The notes beneath the pieces were generated by a model. That model was not told the origin of the DNA, made no database searches, and worked only from the letters and a program-made list of their open reading frames with translations. A stretch of DNA of 6,922 nucleotides from contig JAGWRH010000267.1 in NCBI GenBank assembly GCA_028876695.1, forward strand, positions 1 through 6,922, written 5' to 3'. The translations under genes were made by a program, and so were the position numbers. Below, in pieces: positions 1 to 5,357 of this stretch. The stretch is from Acidobacteriota bacterium (lineage in GTDB: Bacteria; Acidobacteriota; Terriglobia; Acidiferrales; UBA7541). How positions within the stretch are numbered: position 1 is the first letter of the stretch; every line of letters begins with the position of its first letter.

Positions 1-2114
1 AAGTGGAAATTGGGATGGGCGTAGAAACCGGGTTCGCGCAGATTGTGGCCGAAGAGCTGGATGTGGCGCCCGCAGCCGTCAGCTTCGTGATGGGCGATAC
101 TTCGTTGACGCCGGATCAGGGCGGCGTGGGCGGCAGCACGTCGATCGCGATGGGCGCACAGCCGCTGCGCAACGTGGCGGCCACGGCACGTTCGCTGCTG
201 CTGCAGGTCGCGGCGCAGCGGTTGAGCGTTCCGTTCGATGATCTGCAAGTGACTCGCGGGGTGGTGACGGCGAAAGACGACGAGTCGAAGCGCATATCGT
301 ACGCCGAACTGGCCGGCGGCACGGACCTGAACGATCTGCTGAAAGTGACGGGACGCGGATTCGCATTGAATGTTATCGGCAGGGGACAGCCGAAAGATCC
401 ATCCACGTACACAGTGGTCGGCAAGCCGCTGCCGCGCGTGGATATTGGACCGAAGGTTTTGGGTCAGTGGAAATACGTGACGGATGTGCGCGTGCCGGGA
501 ATGCTTCATGGGCGCGTAGTGCGCCCGGCAAGCGCAGGCGCGAAGTTCGTGAGCGTGGACGATACGGCGGCGAAATCGATTCGCGGCTATAGGCAAACGG
601 TGGTCGAGGGAAATTTTGTCGGAGTGGTGGCGGAAAGCGAATGGGCGGCGATTCGTGCCGCGCGAGTGTTGCAAGTCACCTGGAGCGTGCCGGAGGACGT
701 TTTCCCGTCGCAAAGTGATTTGTACGAACACATGCGGACGGTTGCGCCGAAAGCGAGCAAAGACACGCTGAAAACCGGCGATGCGGAAGGCGCCATCGCC
801 GCCGCCGCGAAAAAAGTGGACGCGAGCTATGAATGGCCGTTCCAATCTCACGCCACCATGGGGCCGGGATGCGCGGTGGCCGATGTTCAGCTCGACGGCA
901 TCACGACGGTGTGGTGCGGCGGCCAAAAACCGCACGCGTTGCGGCAGGGTTACGCGGAATTGCTGAAGGTGCCCGTCGAAAAAGTGCGAGTGATCTGGAC
1001 GGAAGATGCCGGATCGTACGGGCGGCCGGGGTTTGAGGATACCGGCGCGGATGCGCTGCTGCTTTCGCGCGCCGCGGCAAAACCGGTGCGCGTGCAATGG
1101 ATGCGCGACGACATGACGGCGTGGGGAACCAAAGGCCCAGCCGCGATCTTCGATGCTTCGGCGGGGCTGAACGACAAAGGTGAAGTGCAAGCGTTGCGAT
1201 TCAGCACGCGCGCGTTTTCGGGCGGCGAGACGATGTTCTTGCCCGCGGCCGCCGGAAATTTTCTGGGCGCGCAACTGACCGGAGTTCCGAATACTTCCGG
1301 AGTCGACGAGTTCGCGCAATGGGGCGCCGAATGCGTGGCCTACAATTTTGCGAGCGTTCATGCCGATGCGCACGTAGTGCCCGCGTTTTTGCCCGCCTGT
1401 TCGCCGATGCGGACCAGCCACTTGCGCGATCCGGAAGGACCGGCCACCGCTTTCGCTGCCGAATCGTTCATCGACGAAATCGCGGCTGCGGCAGGGGCCG
1501 ATCCGATCGCCTTTCGGATGAAATATACCAACGACGCGCGGCTGCAAGCGACGCTGATCCGCGCAGGTGAGGCGTTTGGCTGGGATCCGCGCCCGTCCCC
1601 GAAACGTGCGGGCAACGGAGAAATCGCGACCGGACGCGGAGTGGCCATCGCGCTGCGAGGCGGCACGCGAGTCGCGACCATCGCGGAAGTGGAAGTGAAC
1701 CGTGGGACGGGAGCGGTGCGCGTGAAGCGGCTTGTGTGCGCCCACGATTGCGGCCTCGTGGTGAACCCGCAGGCTCTGCGCGGGACCATCGCCGCAAACC
1801 TGATCCAATCGCTCAGCCGCGGCATGAAGGAAGAAGTGGCCTTTGACGCCAATCGCGTGACCAGCGCGGATTGGTACAGCTACCCCGTGGCCAGAGCATC
1901 GGACGTGCCGGACGCGGTGGAAATCGTGCTGATCGACCATCCTGAAATTGCGCCGAGCGGCGCGGGCGAGCCTGCCAGCCGTCCGACGGCGGCTGCGATT
2001 GCCAATGCGATCTTTGACGCTACCGGCGCGCGCGTGCGGCGAGCGCCGCTCACACCGGCGCGTGTGAAAGCGGCGCTCGCCACGACACATCCCGGGCACG
2101 CGGCGCGCGCCTGA
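1..2114 (+). CDS. Molybdopterin-binding large subunit of a xanthine-dehydrogenase-family hydroxylase (nicotinate/isoquinoline type), 5' partial
   Basis: This is the catalytic subunit of a molybdenum hydroxylase, which oxidises an aldehyde or N-heterocycle using water and passes electrons to a separate 2Fe-2S subunit. The open frame is intact from the left edge to TGA at 2112-2114. The first visible codons (GTG at 3, reading VEIGMGVETG) already match an internal family motif, so the true start lies upstream and probably a few dozen residues are missing. Counting from the GTG: QSHATMGPGC at about 281-290 and GSYGRPGFED at about 337-346 are cofactor-pocket segments. CSPMRTSHLRDP starts at about 466 and is followed by the family ESFIDEIAAAAGADPIAFR stretch. 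GAGEP carries the expected catalytic glutamate at 656, followed by AAAIANAIFDATG. The order and motifs fit subunits annotated as IorB or nicotinate dehydrogenase subunit B. The substrate cannot be told. The iron-sulfur partner is not in the window and may lie upstream. Confidence 0.93.
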   Translation, partial: VEIGMGVETGFAQIVAEELDVAPAAVSFVMGDTSLTPDQGGVGGSTSIAMGAQPLRNVAATARSLLLQVAAQRLSVPFDDLQVTRGVVTAKDDESKRISYAELAGGTDLNDLLKVTGRGFALNVIGRGQPKDPSTYTVVGKPLPRVDIGPKVLGQWKYVTDVRVPGMLHGRVVRPASAGAKFVSVDDTAAKSIRGYRQTVVEGNFVGVVAESEWAAIRAARVLQVTWSVPEDVFPSQSDLYEHMRTVAPKASKDTLKTGDAEGAIAAAAKKVDASYEWPFQSHATMGPGCAVADVQLDGITTVWCGGQKPHALRQGYAELLKVPVEKVRVIWTEDAGSYGRPGFEDTGADALLLSRAAAKPVRVQWMRDDMTAWGTKGPAAIFDASAGLNDKGEVQALRFSTRAFSGGETMFLPAAAGNFLGAQLTGVPNTSGVDEFAQWGAECVAYNFASVHADAHVVPAFLPACSPMRTSHLRDPEGPATAFAAESFIDEIAAAAGADPIAFRMKYTNDARLQATLIRAGEAFGWDPRPSPKRAGNGEIATGRGVAIALRGGTRVATIAEVEVNRGTGAVRVKRLVCAHDCGLVVNPQALRGTIAANLIQSLSRGMKEEVAFDANRVTSADWYSYPVARASDVPDAVEIVLIDHPEIAPSGAGEPASRPTAAAIANAIFDATGARVRRAPLTPARVKAALATTHPGHAARA

Positions 2115-2138
2115 GGCAGAGACGTTCGCCGAATAACG

Positions 2139-2996
2139 ATGGATTCCATCCGCACCCTGTTCTCTGCAGAAACAGAGCCGCAACAACCTTGCTTGCCTGA
2201 AGAACTTCGCGGGTTGTATGGCGGAGACCTGCGGTTTCCCGAGCCCCCAATTGGACGTCCGTACGTTTTCGCGAATTTCGTGACCACGCTTGATGGCGTT
2301 GTCAGCTTCAATATGGCGGGGCGGTCCGGCGGAGTTTCGGTCAGCGGCGCGAACGAAGGCGATCGTTTCATCATGGGCCTGCTGCGCGCCTCGGCGGACG
2401 CGGTCGTGGTCGGCGCCGCGACCGTCGGAGCCGTTAGCCGCGGAGGGCTCTGGACAGCGGAATTCATCTACCCGCCGGCGAAAGAGCTATACACGCGCTA
2501 TCGCGCGGGCCTGCCGCGTAAGCCCGAACACCCCTTGATCGTGGTGGTGACGGCGCGGGGAAGTCTGGACCTGAACCGCGCAATTTTTCGAACGCCGGGC
2601 ATTCGAGTTGCCATCATCACGACGGATCGGGGGCGGGAGAAACTTGTCGCCGCAGGATCGGAGCAATTGGCGTCAACCAGGGTGCACGCGCTCGACGCCG
2701 CGGACGATCGCATCGAACCCGGTGCAATCCTGGAAGTGCTGACCCGCGAATATCAAGTCCGCCATCTGTTGCATGAAGGCGGGCCGACGCTGTTCGGCGG
2801 CTTTTTGGCGTCTGGTTTTATCGACGAGCTTTTCCTCACGCTCGCGCCGCAGATTGCGGGCAGGGTCAACGAACGTCCCAGGCCAGGTTTGGTGGAGGGC
2901 ACGGCATTCACACCGGCCACGGCTCCATGGCTCTCGTTAGCGACCGCGAAGCAGGCGGGAAGCCACCTGTATTTGCGTTACCGCAAGCAGACCTGA
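2139..2996 (+). CDS. RibD C-terminal-domain (pyrimidine reductase / DHFR-like) protein
   Basis: A 285-residue protein with one RibD_C-type reductase domain and no deaminase domain. In riboflavin synthesis this fold uses NADPH to reduce the ribosyl-amino-uracil intermediate, but stand-alone members often have other or unknown roles. Visible signatures are ANFVTTLDGVVS (residues 45-56; family form 'A.SLDG'), then RSGGVSVSG, then LRASADAVVVGAATVGA, which corresponds to the cofactor-side 'lRa.aDAvlvG..Tv' motif. Near the C-terminus come HEGGPTLFG (212-220) and FIDELFLTLAPQIAGR, matching the 'EGG..l......vDEl.l..aP...G' end of the domain. The N-terminal 40 residues are an extension seen in the actinobacterial and acidobacterial 'pyrimidine reductase family' type. 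The ATG at 2139 lies 24 bases after the hydroxylase stop, with only a weak purine-rich site (GAGGCAGAG, 2113-2121) before it. It is probably cotranscribed with the upstream gene. A true riboflavin role is uncertain. Confidence 0.88.
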   Translation: MDSIRTLFSAETEPQQPCLPEELRGLYGGDLRFPEPPIGRPYVFANFVTTLDGVVSFNMAGRSGGVSVSGANEGDRFIMGLLRASADAVVVGAATVGAVSRGGLWTAEFIYPPAKELYTRYRAGLPRKPEHPLIVVVTARGSLDLNRAIFRTPGIRVAIITTDRGREKLVAAGSEQLASTRVHALDAADDRIEPGAILEVLTREYQVRHLLHEGGPTLFGGFLASGFIDELFLTLAPQIAGRVNERPRPGLVEGTAFTPATAPWLSLATAKQAGSHLYLRYRKQT

Positions 2997-3076
2997 GATC
3001 ATTTGCGAACGCAAGAGCCGCGAGGGTGCATGCCCGCCCCCCAAGTTCGTTGTTCACCGGCTACATTCTGCTTGCG
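2997..3076. other. Short spacer between convergent genes
   Basis: Eighty bases lie between the stops of the convergent reductase gene and secreted-protein gene. TTGCG/CGCAA (3003-3007/3010-3014) is a tight two-base-loop inverted repeat, and AACGCAAG (3008-3015) is repeated inverted as CTTGCGTT (3071-3078). Neither is followed by a run of T on either strand, so I do not call a Rho-independent terminator. Confidence 0.4.
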
Positions 3077-3427
3077 TTAAGCTCCATGCACAATCCTCAG
3101 GACGTGAATCGTCTTCGTGGTTTTGTCGTAGCTTCCAGTGACGCGTACTTTTTCGCCCGCGAAGGCGGCCGGTTTTGTCTGGTCGTCCAGCTGGTAAATC
3201 GTTTTTGTCGCGCGATTGAATAGCACGAATTTGGAACCTGCCTTCACGCAATCCAGCGTGCACTCCTTGGCGGTTTTGATGTCCATGGATTTCATCATTT
3301 TCGCGTGGGAGCCAAGCTGAGCGCAGGAGCTATCCATGATTTCGCCAGTGAAGGATCGGGTGGCAGCCGGAGCAGGCGTGGGCAGCAGCAGAAGGGACGC
3401 AACGAGCATGAGAAGAATCGTTTTCAT
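3077..3427 (-). CDS. Small secreted protein, DUF5818-like, predicted OB-type fold with three cysteines
   Basis: A 116-residue exported protein of unknown function. It starts with a clear signal peptide: MK, then a hydrophobic stretch at residues 4-15, then PTPAPA, with likely signal-peptidase I cleavage after Ala21. The mature part opens with FTGEIMDSSC (26-35) and carries H41, M44, M45 and M48 and then ECTLDC with C56 and C60. It ends in two beta-rich segments, KFVLFNRATKTIYQLDD and KVRVTGSYDKTTKTIHVLRI. This pattern resembles short periplasmic proteins common in Acidobacteria and often labelled DUF5818; the family name is from memory. The order of strands suggests a small OB-like barrel. 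The Cys/His/Met set could bind metal or form a disulfide, but that is inference. The start is fixed by an excellent ribosome site at 3431-3436. It is preceded on the same strand by a decayed cupin 18 bases away, so it may belong to the end of that transcription unit or have its own promoter. Confidence 0.85.
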   Translation of the reverse strand: MKTILLMLVASLLLLPTPAPAATRSFTGEIMDSSCAQLGSHAKMMKSMDIKTAKECTLDCVKAGSKFVLFNRATKTIYQLDDQTKPAAFAGEKVRVTGSYDKTTKTIHVLRIVHGA

Positions 3428-3430
3428 CTT

Positions 3431-3436
3431 TCCTCC
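3431..3436 (-). promoter_or_regulatory. Ribosome binding site GGAGGA for the secreted protein gene
   Basis: Read on the minus strand, GGAGGA is followed by AAG and then ATG at 3427. It is a near-perfect Shine-Dalgarno match at workable spacing and confirms that start codon. Confidence 0.85.
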
Positions 3437-3445
3437 GTAAATTAA

Positions 3446-3730
3446 TTAGTGTTCCGCGGGTTCCCTTGGAAAGCAGATGGTCAGAAGAAACGCACTCTCT
3501 TGCAAAGCTTCGATGTCATGCGGGAGCGCGCGTTCAAGCGCCAGCAAGTGTCCCGCCGGCGGATCGAACAGCTTGTCGCCGGCGTGCATTCGAATGTGTC
3601 TCTTCAAAACTTGAACCGAAGTCCTGCCTGCTTCATCGGATGCTCCCGATTGAGAAACGGTGCAGTTGCGCGAAACTTGCATCGAACGCTGCGATACATA
3701 AAGGACGCGCTCCGCGGCTTCCGAACCGCG
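3446..3730 (-). pseudogene. Decayed cupin-domain protein, N-terminal half eroded
   Basis: The open stretch runs from just after an in-frame TAA (3731-3733) to TAA at 3446-3448. Its only ATG (3680-3682) would give 78 residues and has no visible ribosome site. The C-terminal half is clearly cupin-like: TSVQVLKRHIRMHAG (21-35), then PPAGHLLALERALPHDIEAL, whose PHD at 54-56 matches cupin motif 2, then ESAFLLTI. Related small cupins have about 100-115 residues and a motif 1 of the type 'PG..M.EH.A.GR.SVQVL'. Here that place reads SQSGASDEAGRTSVQVL, so the metal-binding histidines are gone and about four residues seem missing. A neighbouring frame around 3624-3654 reads NREHPMKQAG, which also resembles motif 1, so compensating indels are possible. 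With no start signal and a broken metal site I favour a pseudogene. A short functional protein cannot be excluded. It lies between the 109-residue gene and the secreted protein gene on the same strand. Confidence 0.6.
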
Positions 3731-3822
3731 TTACGTGGCACAAAAGCAGGCTAGCCGCGGACTTGATCGGAGCCAGAGCGGCTATTGCGCCTCGCGGAGC
3801 TCCACCTCGACAGGCTGCCAAG

Positions 3823-4152
3823 CTACAAAACTGCCTCTGTCGCAACCAACGCACCGAACGACGTGCGCCGTGCGCGAGCGGGTTCGACGAGGGCGGAACC
3901 GATCAATCCGGGAAACTCGAAGCTGAACGGAAACACAAAATGGAACTTTTCCCAGAATCGAATCTTCTCGCCTACTTCCCCCGGGAGCCGCAGGGTCACG
4001 TAGCGGCCATCCAGGCGAATTCTGGCGTCCCGCAATCCCACGCTCGCGTATTCAACGCCCAGCTCTCGTTTCAGCGCCAAAGCGACCATGCAGGCGGTCG
4101 TGCGCATTGCCCGGCCTTCGAGGATATCTTGCCATGTGACGTGTACTCGCAT
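3823..4152 (-). CDS. Small uncharacterised protein (109 aa), second gene of a two-gene cassette
   Basis: Function not recognised. I chose the ATG at 4150-4152 because GGAGGT stands four bases before it. A longer in-frame start at 4209 would overlap the upstream gene and has no comparable support. The protein opens RVHVTWQDILEG (2-13), then has a short helix ACMVALALKREL (20-31), then strand-like segments SVGLRDARIRLDGRYVTLRLPGEV. It ends its ordered part with IRFWEKFHFVFPFSFEF (64-80), rich in aromatics. The pattern 'I..G....C..ALAL......V..........LP..V...I..F......PF.FE' recalls short hypothetical proteins of bacterial and phage genomes; this is from memory and unverified. Residues 81-109 form a low-complexity basic/alanine tail and may be an addition caused by a lost stop. 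There is no signal peptide or membrane segment, so it is probably cytoplasmic. It follows the 79-residue gene by 14 bases and is surely cotranscribed with it. Confidence 0.72.
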   Translation of the reverse strand: MRVHVTWQDILEGRAMRTTACMVALALKRELGVEYASVGLRDARIRLDGRYVTLRLPGEVGEKIRFWEKFHFVFPFSFEFPGLIGSALVEPARARRTSFGALVATEAVL

Positions 4153-4156
4153 ATCT

Positions 4157-4162
4157 ACCTCC
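4157..4162 (-). promoter_or_regulatory. Ribosome binding site GGAGGT deciding the start of the 109-residue gene
   Basis: On the minus strand GGAGGT is followed by AGAT and then ATG at 4152. It lies inside the 14-base gap after the stop of the upstream gene (4167-4169). This placement shows that the two genes are read as a unit and that the longer upstream start is unlikely. Confidence 0.85.
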
Positions 4163-4166
4163 ACTT

Positions 4167-4406
4167 CTAGTTCACGGATTTTGCCGCCGCCGCGCGTACT
4201 TTCGCCCATCGGCGTTTTGCAGCTCTGGAGATTTTCTGCCGCGCCGCCGACGACAGGACCCGTTTTTTGATGCCGTTCGATGCGCCGTCGATCGATCGGC
4301 CCAGCGCCCGCTCCGCGGCCCTGATGCTATCCAACTGGTGCTGGAGTTTGCGCACTTGGATTTCGAGCTTTTGTTTTTCGCGTTTGATTGCCCCCACAAG
4401 GTTCAT
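4167..4406 (-). CDS. Coiled-coil protein with basic 'AARQKISRAAKRRWAKVR' tail (79 aa)
   Basis: A small, strongly basic protein. Residues about 3-36 form an amphipathic, Lys/Glu/Gln-rich helix with leucine or isoleucine at heptad-like spacing (IKREKQKLEIQVRKLQHQL and on), which looks like a dimerising coiled coil. A short hinge leads to a basic C-terminus, SSAARQKISRAAKRRWAKVR (about 52-71). Short proteins and C-terminal tails ending in '(S/A)AAR..I..A...RWAKVR' are frequent in Acidobacteria, as I recall, and are generally unannotated. A nucleic-acid-binding role is plausible from charge and the helix-like tail, but is inference. The start is supported by GGAGG seven bases upstream. It is the first gene of the minus-strand cassette and is divergent from the beta-barrel gene across the spacer 4407-4725. 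No cysteines, signal peptide or membrane segment are present. Confidence 0.8.
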   Translation of the reverse strand: MNLVGAIKREKQKLEIQVRKLQHQLDSIRAAERALGRSIDGASNGIKKRVLSSAARQKISRAAKRRWAKVRAAAAKSVN

Positions 4407-4413
4407 GGAAATG

Positions 4414-4418
4414 CCTCC
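4414..4418 (-). promoter_or_regulatory. Ribosome binding site GGAGG for the 79-residue gene
   Basis: On the minus strand GGAGG is followed by seven bases and then ATG at 4406, an ideal spacing. It supports this small frame being translated. Confidence 0.8.
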
Positions 4419-4493
4419 GCGTCGAGTGTATTCCAGCGCGCGAGAGGATGCTAGTCTGTCGTACCCTGGCGCCGCGGGGAGCGCATGGTATCC

Positions 4494-4511
4494 GGCCGAG
4501 CCCTGTCGGCC
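4494..4511. repeat. Inverted repeat GGCCGA-N6-TCGGCC
   Basis: Perfect six-base arms around a six-base centre (GCCCTG), about 90 bases upstream of the 79-residue gene. It could be a dimeric operator or a small hairpin. No T-run follows on either strand, so it is not a typical terminator. Confidence 0.5.
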
Positions 4512-4587
4512 TCGGATGCGCAGATCGGGTCGGGTCCGCTCCGCTATTCAAACGTCCCTCGGGATATTTCCGGTGCCTTGGTGCTCA

Positions 4588-4597
4588 GGTGATCACC
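4588..4597. repeat. Ten-base perfect palindrome GGTGATCACC
   Basis: A perfect ten-base palindrome 129 bases before the barrel start codon, at the end of three GGTG words in 8-base phase. Its symmetry suits binding by a dimeric regulator, but ten bases can occur by chance. Confidence 0.45.
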
Positions 4598-4602
4598 CCG
4601 CA

Positions 4603-4617
4603 TGCCGAATGGCGGCA
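4603..4617. repeat. Small hairpin TGCCG-AATGG-CGGCA
   Basis: Five-base arms around a five-base loop, starting six bases after the GGTGATCACC palindrome. If it lies in the leader of the barrel transcript it would form a short stem. No function is assigned. Confidence 0.35.
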
Positions 4618-4712
4618 ACCGATAGCTGCACATAGGCATCCCTAATCGAGAGCCGCCCCGCCCGGCCAGCCACACGGTCGCTTGCGTTCACATTAATGTC
4701 CACCGCCGCCAC

Positions 4713-4718
4713 AAGGAG
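4713..4718 (+). promoter_or_regulatory. Ribosome binding site AAGGAG deciding the start of the barrel gene
   Basis: AAGGAG is followed by seven bases and then ATG at 4726. An in-frame ATG at 4696 lies before this site and would add ten polar residues in front of the signal peptide, so 4726 is the better start. Confidence 0.88.
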
Positions 4719-4725
4719 AAATTTC

Positions 4726-5307
4726 ATGAAGCGCATGCCGTTCCTTTTGCCCCTTTTGCTGATCGCCGGCTTAATCGCGCCGCTGGCATCGGCGCAGCAC
4801 GTTGAACTGGGAGTGTTCGGCGACTACACCCGGCTCACGCAGACGAAAACCAACATGCTCGGGTTGGGCGCGCGCTTGGGATTCAACGTCGTCCATCCCG
4901 TGTTGTTCGAAGCGCAAATGGCCTACGACTTCGACCAGGCGTTCACGGAGGGATTCACAACGTCGAGCGGCGGAACGCTGAGCACGGCGAACTCGAACGT
5001 GAAAGTGCTAAAGGCCCTGTTTGGTCCGAAGTTGCAGGTCGGCGGTCCAGTGAAATTTTTCGTCACGGCGAAGGGCGGATTTATTCATTTCACCCTCAGC
5101 CCGGCGGCGGCATCCGGATCGGGTGCGATCAGCACGATTCAAAACCTCCGTCTCAACAATGTGGACGGAATGTTTTATCCCGGCGCGGGTCTGATGGCGA
5201 GCATTGGACCGGTGGGATTGCGGCTCGACGTAGGCGATGACATGTATTTCGCCGGCGGCGCGCACAATAACTTCGTCGTCCAATTCGGTCCCGTGATTCA
5301 TTTTTAG
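4726..5307 (+). CDS. Outer membrane beta-barrel family protein (193 aa)
   Basis: A secreted protein of the small outer-membrane-barrel type. Starting at the ATG with a strong ribosome site, it has a classic signal peptide: KR at 2-3, a hydrophobic core LLPLLLIAGLIAPL at 7-20, then ASA, with likely cleavage after Ala23. The mature part of about 170 residues alternates polar and hydrophobic residues in repeated strand-like segments, for example HVELGVFGDYTRL, KFFVTAKGGFIHFTL and VGLRLDVGDDMYF. It ends NFVVQFGPVIHF with a terminal phenylalanine, the usual signal for barrel assembly by the BAM machinery. An eight-stranded OmpW/OmpX/OmpA-like barrel is likely; ligand and role are unknown. There is no OmpA peptidoglycan-binding domain. 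It stands alone on the plus strand, convergent with the flavin reductase gene 50 bases away. Similar orphan barrels are common in Acidobacteria genomes, from memory. Confidence 0.85.
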   Translation: MKRMPFLLPLLLIAGLIAPLASAQHVELGVFGDYTRLTQTKTNMLGLGARLGFNVVHPVLFEAQMAYDFDQAFTEGFTTSSGGTLSTANSNVKVLKALFGPKLQVGGPVKFFVTAKGGFIHFTLSPAAASGSGAISTIQNLRLNNVDGMFYPGAGLMASIGPVGLRLDVGDDMYFAGGAHNNFVVQFGPVIHF

Positions 5308-5324
5308 CCGGCGGGCTGCCCGGC
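5307..5324. repeat. GC-rich inverted repeat between convergent genes
   Basis: GCCGG and CCGGC (5307-5311 and 5320-5324) flank an eight-base loop in which a competing CGGG-CTG-CCCG stem (5312-5322) can form. It begins in the barrel stop codon and sits between two convergent stops. The expected T-run is absent on both strands, so it is at best a weak transcription-end structure. Confidence 0.3.
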
Positions 5325-5357
5325 CCGATTCGCGCTTGGGACGGAATTGTAGCCTGG

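Larger units (their letters stand above)
4407..4725. other. Divergent gene-free spacer with several short inverted repeats
   Basis: These 319 bases separate the minus-strand cassette from the plus-strand barrel gene and must hold the promoters of both. I see no good sigma-70 pair on either strand and no convincing protein in any frame; the open frames here look like chance reading of GC-rich DNA. Symmetric elements are GGCCGA-6-TCGGCC (4494-4511), GGTGATCACC (4588-4597), TGCCG-5-CGGCA (4603-4617) and CATTAATG (4691-4698). Three GGTG words at exact 8-base steps (4572, 4580, 4588) lead into the second element. Any of these could be operator sites, but none matches a regulator I can name. Confidence 0.5.

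Noticed and set aside
1358..1852. Minus-strand open frame of 164 codons inside the hydroxylase gene
   Set aside because: It is antisense to a well-conserved molybdopterin-subunit region and is an expected by-product of GC-rich codon use.
1880..2467. Minus-strand open frame of 195 codons spanning the hydroxylase/reductase junction
   Set aside because: It overlaps two recognised genes on the other strand and its translation (rich in Ser, Pro, Arg and Thr) matches no family I know.
3003..3078. Inverted repeat AACGCAAG/CTTGCGTT as terminator or mobile-element end
   Set aside because: Eight-base arms with a 55-base spacer, no T-run, no transposase and no target duplication seen; likely chance.
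3466..4170. Long plus-strand open frame of 234 codons across the small-gene region
   Set aside because: Its translation is low in recognisable structure, it has no ribosome site, and it lies antisense to frames with better family resemblance and strong ribosome sites.
4425..4430. TACACT as a -10 box for the 79-residue gene
   Set aside because: It would place the transcript start on the ribosome site, and no matching -35 element lies upstream.
4450..4560. Possible tRNA-like or small RNA structure in the GC-rich part of the divergent spacer
   Set aside because: Some stems can be drawn, but there is no proper T-arm sequence, anticodon arm or cloverleaf spacing, and no terminator follows.
4267..4645. 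Overlapping plus-strand frames extending into the divergent spacer
   Set aside because: Biased composition, no ribosome site, no recognisable fold, and they run opposite the 79-residue gene.
4696..4725. Upstream ATG as the start of the barrel gene
   Set aside because: It precedes the AAGGAG site and would put ten polar residues before the signal peptide; the ATG at 4726 is better supported.
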